From Avena insularis (lineage: Eukaryota > Streptophyta > Magnoliopsida > Poales > Poaceae): a DNA stretch of 64,000 nt. Below, in pieces: positions 58,809 through 64,000 of this stretch; within the stretch, counting starts at the first letter, position 1, and each line of letters starts with the position of its first letter. The stretch lies in contig CM042689.1 in the NCBI GenBank assembly GCA_023614405.1, positions 306,257,132 to 306,321,131 of the forward strand. The letters run 5' to 3'. The position numbers and the translations under genes are program-made. The notes below the pieces were generated by a model. That model ran no database searches. It was not told the DNA's origin and saw nothing but the letters and a program-made list of their open reading frames with translations.

Positions 58809-59489
58809 CCCAATAAGAATGTCGCTGCCCCCAATGCCAATGCCCCAGCTCAGCAGCAGCGTCGTGTTCAGCCTGGAAGAAGGTTTGCCCCAGGGAATTC
58901 GCTCAACCGCAACGGCCGTCTTTTTCTCATGCATGCTGAAGAAGCCTAGGAAGCGCTAGACGTCGTGTTGGGTATGTTTTATGTTAATTCAGTACTTGCT
59001 CGAGTGTTGTTTGATTCTGGTGCATCACACTCATTTGTCATCGAAGAATTTACATGCACTAGTAAGATTCAACCAACCAAACTGAAGCATGTTATGATTG
59101 TTCAAATCCCCGGTTCAACCACCAAAGCTAGGCAAATTTGCAAAGTTGTCCCTATCCGAATCCATGGCATAGATTTTTATGCTAATCTGATAGTACTCAG
59201 AACTAAAGGTTTGGAAGTAGTACTAGGAATGGATTGGATGTCCAAACATAAAGGATTGATTGACTGTGCCAAGAAAGCCATAACCATGACCAGTACATCC
59301 GGAATATCAGTCGAGCATATATCTGAAACCTTACCTCGTCAATTCAAGTGCAACAAGAGTATAGCCCAACCTACCATTGACCAAGTCCGGATAGTCTATG
59401 AATACCCCGATGTATTTCAAGATGTTTTGCCCGGTATGCCCCCAGATCGGGATATCGAGTTTATCATTTCCCCGGAACAGGACCCATAG
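58809..59489 (+). pseudogene. Element D protease region
   Basis: In frame with gag beyond the TGA, with a further TAG near 58949. The open part from 58965 has VLFDSGASHSFVIEEF (active-site D-S-G) and VVLGMDWMSKHKGLIDC. It ends after [18 protein letters not shown], at 59489, because a one-base frameshift near 59465 separates it from the reverse transcriptase start. Confidence 0.9.
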
Positions 59490-60991
59490 CTCATAGACCA
59501 TATAGTATGAACCCGTCTGAACTAGAAGAACTGAAGAAGCAACTGGATGCCATGTTGGAAATTGGATTGATTCAACCAAGTGCGTCACCATGGAGATCAC
59601 CTGTCTTGTTTGTGGATAAGAAAGATGGAGGTAACCATTTGTGTAAGGATTATCGGAAGTTGAATGATGTCACCATCAAGAACAAGTACCCATTGCCCAA
59701 GATAGAAGATTTGTTTGATCAGTTGGCTGGTGCCAAAGTGTTTTCTAAGATTGATCTTAGAACTGGCTATCACCAACTCAAAATTCGCGCAGAGGATATT
59801 CCAAAGACTGCCTTTACCACCAGATATGGATTATACGAGTATACTATCATGTCTTTTGGATTAACCAATGCCCCCGCTTATTTCATGAACCTCATGAATA
59901 AGATTTTTATGGACTTCCTGGATAAGTTTGTCGTTGTTTTCATCGATGACATTCTGATTTATTCCAAATCAGAAGAAGAACATGATCTACACCTAAGGAC
60001 CATTCTTGGAACCCTTAGAGAGCATCAGTTGTATGCCAAGTTTAGCAAATGTGAATTCTGGTTACAGGAGGTAGGATTCCTCGGTCACATTGTATCAGCC
60101 AGAGGAATTGCCTTTGACCCTGCAAAAGTGAAAGATGTCGAAGATTGGCAAGCCCCAACCACTCAAACCCAAGTTCGTGCATTTCTCAGATTGGCGGGAT
60201 ACTACCGCAAGTTTGAAGAAGGATTCTCGAGTATCGCCAGACCCATGACCCAATTGCTGAAGAAGGACAAGAAGTTTGAATGGACCGACAAGTGTGAAGT
60301 GAGTTTTCAAGAACTCAAGAGGAGATTGATTTCAGCCCCAATCTTGATCATGCCGGATATCTCGAAGCCCTTCGATGTGTATTGTGACGCATCCAAGATC
60401 GGTATCGGATGTGTGCTAATTCAAGAAGGCAAAGTTATATCCTATCTATCTCGACAATTGAAACAACATGAGCAAAATTACCCAACCCACGACCTCGAAC
60501 TCGCAGCCATAGTTCTAGCCCTGAAAACATGGAGACATTACCTAATGGGAAATCGTTGTGAGATTTATACGGATCACAAGAGTATGAAGTATATATTCAC
60601 TCAGAAGGAGTTGAATATGAGACAGAGGAGATGGATTGAGATAATCAAGGATTACGATCTGGACATTCACTATCACCCTGGTAAAGCCAATGTGGTAGCC
60701 GATGCCCTTAGCAGATTGCCATGTCGCTTGAACTCCATGATTTTGAAGGAGCAACCAAGTTTGCACAAAGAGATGGAAGATTTTCGAATGGAATTAGTAA
60801 GTGAAGGATTTTTGGCTAGTATAGAACTTCAGCCCACTTTGATCAGCCAGATCAAAGAGGCGCAGAAAGGAAATGCTAGTATCGACGGAATCAAGCGTCA
60901 GACAGTAGCAAAGTACCCGGATTCACCGAAGACGAAGAAGGAGTTCTGTGGTACAAAGGACGCCTTTGTGTACCAGCAGATTCTGAGTTGA
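59490..60991 (+). pseudogene. Element D reverse transcriptase and RNase H
   Basis: 494 open codons from 59507. Reverse transcriptase: [33 protein letters not shown] (first Asp), [14 protein letters not shown] and [12 protein letters not shown] (Asp pair). The thumb and connection contain [16 protein letters not shown] and [15 protein letters not shown]. RNase [43 protein letters not shown] and [16 protein letters not shown]. Active-site residues all seem present. A frameshift near 60950 removes the link to integrase. Confidence 0.94.
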
Positions 60992-62276
60992 AAGAAGTTA
61001 TTTTGAAGGAGGCTCATGATACTCTTTATTCTATCCACCCCGGAGGAACTAAGATGTATCAAGATTTGAAAGAGCAATTTTGGTGGCATAAGATGGAGCG
61101 ATAAATTGGAAGCTATATCGCCAAGTGTGATATATGTCAGCGAGTCAAGGCAGGACATCAAAGACCCGCTGGATTGTTGCAACCATTGCAGATTCCGGAA
61201 TGGAAATGGGATTCTATAGGAATGGACTTTATCACTGGACTGCCTACTTCTAGTAGGGGAAATGACTCTATTTGGGTCATAGTGGATAGATTGTCCAAAT
61301 TCGCTCATTTCTTGCCCGTCAAAACCACCTATCAGAGTTCGAAGCTAGCGGAGTTGTACATCGCTAGAATCGTTAGTTTGCATGGAGTCCCCAAGAACAT
61401 TGTATCGGATCGAGGAACTCAGTTTACCTCGAGATTCTGGAAGAAAGTTCAAGAAGGTTTAGGAACCCGCCTAGATTTCAGTACCGCGTATCACCCTCAG
61501 ACCGATGGACAAACGGAGCGAGTAAATCAAATACTCAAAGATATGCTGAGAGCATGTGTGTTAGAATATGGATCCAAGTGGGAAACTGTCTGCCTATTGC
61601 AGAATTTTCATACAACAACAGTTACCAAGCCAGTTTGCAAATGGCCCCATTTGAGTTCATGTACGGGAGAAAGTGTCGCACCCCTTTGAACTGGTCGGAA
61701 GTAGGAGAGAGTCAGATTTTCGGACCCGACATCCTACGAGAAGCAGAAGAGAAGGTTCACAAGATTCGTGAGCACCTCAAGACCGCCCAATCCAGACAGA
61801 AGAGTTACTCCGACAAGAGACGCCGAGCTCGCTTCAACATAGGAGAATTTGTTTATCTGAAAGTGTCGCCATTGAAGGGAATGCAGCGTTTCCAACTCAA
61901 AGGAAAGTTAGCCCCCAGATATATCGGACCTTTCAAGATTCTGAACCGTCGAGGAGAAGTGTCGTATCAATTGGAACTACCCGAAGAAATGTCAGCCGTC
62001 CACAACGTGTTCCATATCTCGTTACTTCGCAAGTGTCTCAAAGTTCCAGAGAAGACGGAAGTGTTCAAAAATATCGACCACCGGACTATAGATATCAACG
62101 ATGACCTGACCTACCCCGAAGTACCCATCCGCATTTTGGAAGAAGCTTTTCGAACTACCCGAACCTGAAGCATCAAGTTTCTCAAGATTCAGTGGAGCAA
62201 CCACACAGAAGAGGAAGCTACCTGGGAGCGCGAAGATCACATCAGGACAGAGTTTCCCGATCTCTTCAAATCCTAG
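60992..62276 (+). pseudogene. Element D integrase and chromodomain
   Basis: Zinc finger: [18 protein letters not shown] and CDICQRVKAGHQ, with an in-frame TAA near 61101 between the His pair and the Cys pair. Core: [12 protein letters not shown] and NIVSDRGTQFTS for the two Asp, and QTDGQTERVNQ for the Glu. A frameshift near 61590 moves it to a second frame (61554-62168) with KTAQSRQKSYSDKRR, KLAPRYIGPFKIL and VHNVFHISLLRKC. The chromodomain (YPEVPIRILEEAFR, then KFLKIQWSNHTEEEATWE) contains a TGA near 62166. The coding end is TAG 62274-62276. Confidence 0.92.
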
Positions 62277-62320
62277 GTAATCTCTTCGTCCTTTTTCAAA
62301 TCTCGGGACGAGATTTTGTT

Positions 62321-62332
62321 AAGGGGGGAAGG
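62321..62332 (+). other. Element D polypurine tract
   Basis: AAGGGGGGAAGG two bases from the LTR start TGTAACATCCC. Confidence 0.92.
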
Positions 62333-62334
62333 TT

Positions 62335-64000
62335 TGTAACATCCCAAAAATACTAAGCTTGGATCATCAAACACTAATCATCAAAATTTAGAGTTAACAA
62401 AAACTTTGCTAAATAAAATTACGAAGGCATGCATGTGTATGCATGGATTTTGAAATTCTTTTGAACCACCTTGTTTGTTTGTTTCATTGCTTGTAAAATG
62501 TTTCTTAGGTGAAATAAACATCATCTAAAACATTTCCCACACTTTTCATAAAGACAAGTAAATCAAAACAAATATATTAAGGGAATGGTCATTTTGACCA
62601 ATTTAACTCCCATGCCTACTTTGGATGTCTCAAACTTTCAAAACCTAACAGAAACTTTTATGGATCTTTGCACCCCTTGAATGTACTCATAACAAATTAT
62701 CAAGGCCCACTTTGTGATCATCCAGAAACTTTCAAATGCATAGTTTAAATGGCAATTCAAAATTGAATCTATATCATATGGGAAGATCCCACTTTTTCAC
62801 AAACCACTCAAACAAGCTCAACTTTCAAAACCCAAGCATCTGCAGACTCACCAGCACCAACCTAGCACACCCACCAAAAATCTTTTCAAAATTCAAAACT
62901 TGAGTTCTTGCGGCCATTTCATCAAATAGGTTGCAGACACAAATCAAACAAAATCTAAACACTATAGTGAGCAGTGATTGGAGCCTAACTTGTTCCCTCT
63001 TTAGCTCACAACCATCTCAGTAGATCATCTAGCAAGCTAAACTAAGCACTAGCACCACTGTAAGCTTGGCATTGTCATCAATGATGAACAGCCGAAGCTA
63101 ACCATGCCACCCCAGTGGAGATAGCAAGCTAGAAGGAGAAACAAGCCTAGCCAGCATGTCTGGGAGCAAGCCAACACCCCACCGCTCCACCTTCTCGAAC
63201 GCCGCCACCATCGGACCACGCGCGAACCATGCCAACCTTGCCAGCAACCATGCCGAGCACGCCCGCGCCCACGCTGACCGACGCCACAGACCCGCGCCGC
63301 CCTAGGCATACTTGATCACCACCCTCACAGCAAACTCGCAGACACGCTCGTTCGCTGCTGCACGGACCACGCGCGCTGTGCGCCACTAAAATCTCCGTCG
63401 GGCACGCGTAGAGCACCGCTGCGTTCCGACCAAGCCGCACCGCCCCACGCCTCGAAACCATGTCGTTGAGCATCGCCAGGGAGCACCTCACCGTCCCCTA
63501 CCTTCGCCCATGCCGATAGTCGTCTGTACCACCGCCCCCGACGAGCTCACCATGCGCCCCGTCGGTCCCCTCGCTCGACTATAAATAGAGGCCACCCCAG
63601 TCGAATTCTTCACACCATTATACTCCCCTCTCCTCACTGATCATGCCACACCGTTCCTGGAGCAAGGCGAGCACCACCTCGTCGGAATTTCACCGGAGCC
63701 CGCCGCCTCTGGAGAAGAAGGGAGCCAGCGATTGGAGCCGCCCAGGAGAAGCCACCGGTACCAGGAGATTCGCCGTCGTCGACTTTGTCGTTCGCCCGCC
63801 TCGCCGACCCTCGCTAGCACCCCGGTGAGCCCCCAGCGACCCCCACCATCCGCACTAGGTTTCTGTCTTGCCGGCGTTGCTCAACATCGACGATGACTCC
63901 GAGCCGTTGGATTAGAATCAGATCGAACGACCCACAGCGCCCCATACCGCTTCGCACCCTCCTGTGTCGCTGACGAGTGGGGACACCCACTTAAACAGCC
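62335..64000 (+). repeat. Element D 3' LTR, first 1666 bases
   Basis: Starts TGTAACATCCCAAAAATACT and is cut by the window end. TATAAATAG at 63581-63589. It aligns with the 5' LTR along its length but with many substitutions and small indels, especially before position 62500 and in 63130-63560. Confidence 0.9.

Larger units (their letters stand above)
52488..64000 (+). mobile_element. Element D: Tekay/Del-like chromovirus with ORF0 (runs off the window)
   Basis: A + strand Gypsy element: 5' LTR 52488-56495, PBS, ORF0, gag, protease, reverse transcriptase, RNase H, integrase with chromodomain, PPT and the first 1666 bases of a 3' LTR. An extra reading frame before gag is known from the rice Gypsy families RIRE3 and RIRE8. 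The 5' LTR is much closer to solo LTR C than to its own 3' LTR, so D is probably a recombinant of two elements. Gag-pol is broken by several stops and frameshifts. It is inserted in the 3' LTR of E. Confidence 0.9.

Noticed and set aside
1..64000. tRNA, rRNA, CRISPR or bacterial-type operons
   Set aside because: None seen. The sequence is plant repetitive DNA; short tRNA-like matches are only primer binding sites.

Overview
The window contains no host gene I can support. It is a nest of LTR retrotransposons in a large plant genome, most likely a grass of the Pooideae (wheat, barley, oat or ryegrass type). The reasons are Copia LTRs about 1.9 kb long that start TGTTGGAGATATGCCC, next to a purine tract AGTGGGAGAC (the BARE-1/WIS/Angela type of Pooid grasses), a RIRE2-like Tat Gypsy element, and several Tekay/Del-like Gypsy chromoviruses with LTRs of 3-4 kb. 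The species cannot be fixed from this sequence alone. Element names here are local labels.

Layout. 1-2680: unassigned flank with short degenerate repeats. 2680-3880 and 23525-27159: Copia-2, an old, heavily decayed Angela-type Copia on the + strand, 5' half missing, 3' LTR 25304-27159. 3881-23524: Copia-1, a younger Angela-type Copia on the - strand, inserted into Copia-2. Its 5' LTR is split by 11596-23458, which holds element A (a gag-only Gypsy derivative with 3.8 kb LTRs and a 1.28 kb interior) joined to a nearly complete LTR of a relative, B. 27160-52487: element E, a Tat/Retand Gypsy on the + strand with two RNase H domains and, downstream of pol, a multi-exon gene on the opposite strand. 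E is split by solo LTR C (29159-33127, perfect TGCGA duplication) and by Tekay-like element F (37288-48698, - strand). Its 3' LTR is cut at 52487 by element D. 52488-64000: element D, a Tekay-like chromovirus on the + strand with an extra intact reading frame (ORF0) before gag; its 3' LTR runs off the window.

How the parts work. Each autonomous element carries capsid (gag), protease, reverse transcriptase, RNase H and integrase, made from an RNA that begins in the 5' LTR and is copied from a tRNA-primed PBS and a PPT. All the pol genes here are broken by stops or frameshifts, so no element is active as written. ORF0 of D is the one long frame with no visible damage. Element A keeps LTRs, PBS, PPT and a gag remnant but no pol, so it would have needed an autonomous relative.

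Main points of interest: (1) a stem-loop in the R/U5 part of five LTR lineages whose two stem arms have changed together; (2) the two LTRs of D are not sisters, the 5' one being closer to solo LTR C; (3) splice-acceptor-like sequences directly before the ATGs of ORF0, D gag and F gag; (4) an antisense spliced gene in E with polypurine-tract-like tandem repeats in one intron; (5) an A/B LTR chimera with loss of about 1.19 kb of the Copia-1 LTR; (6) mismatches between LTR pairs gathered in GC-rich patches, which may be biological or an assembly artefact.
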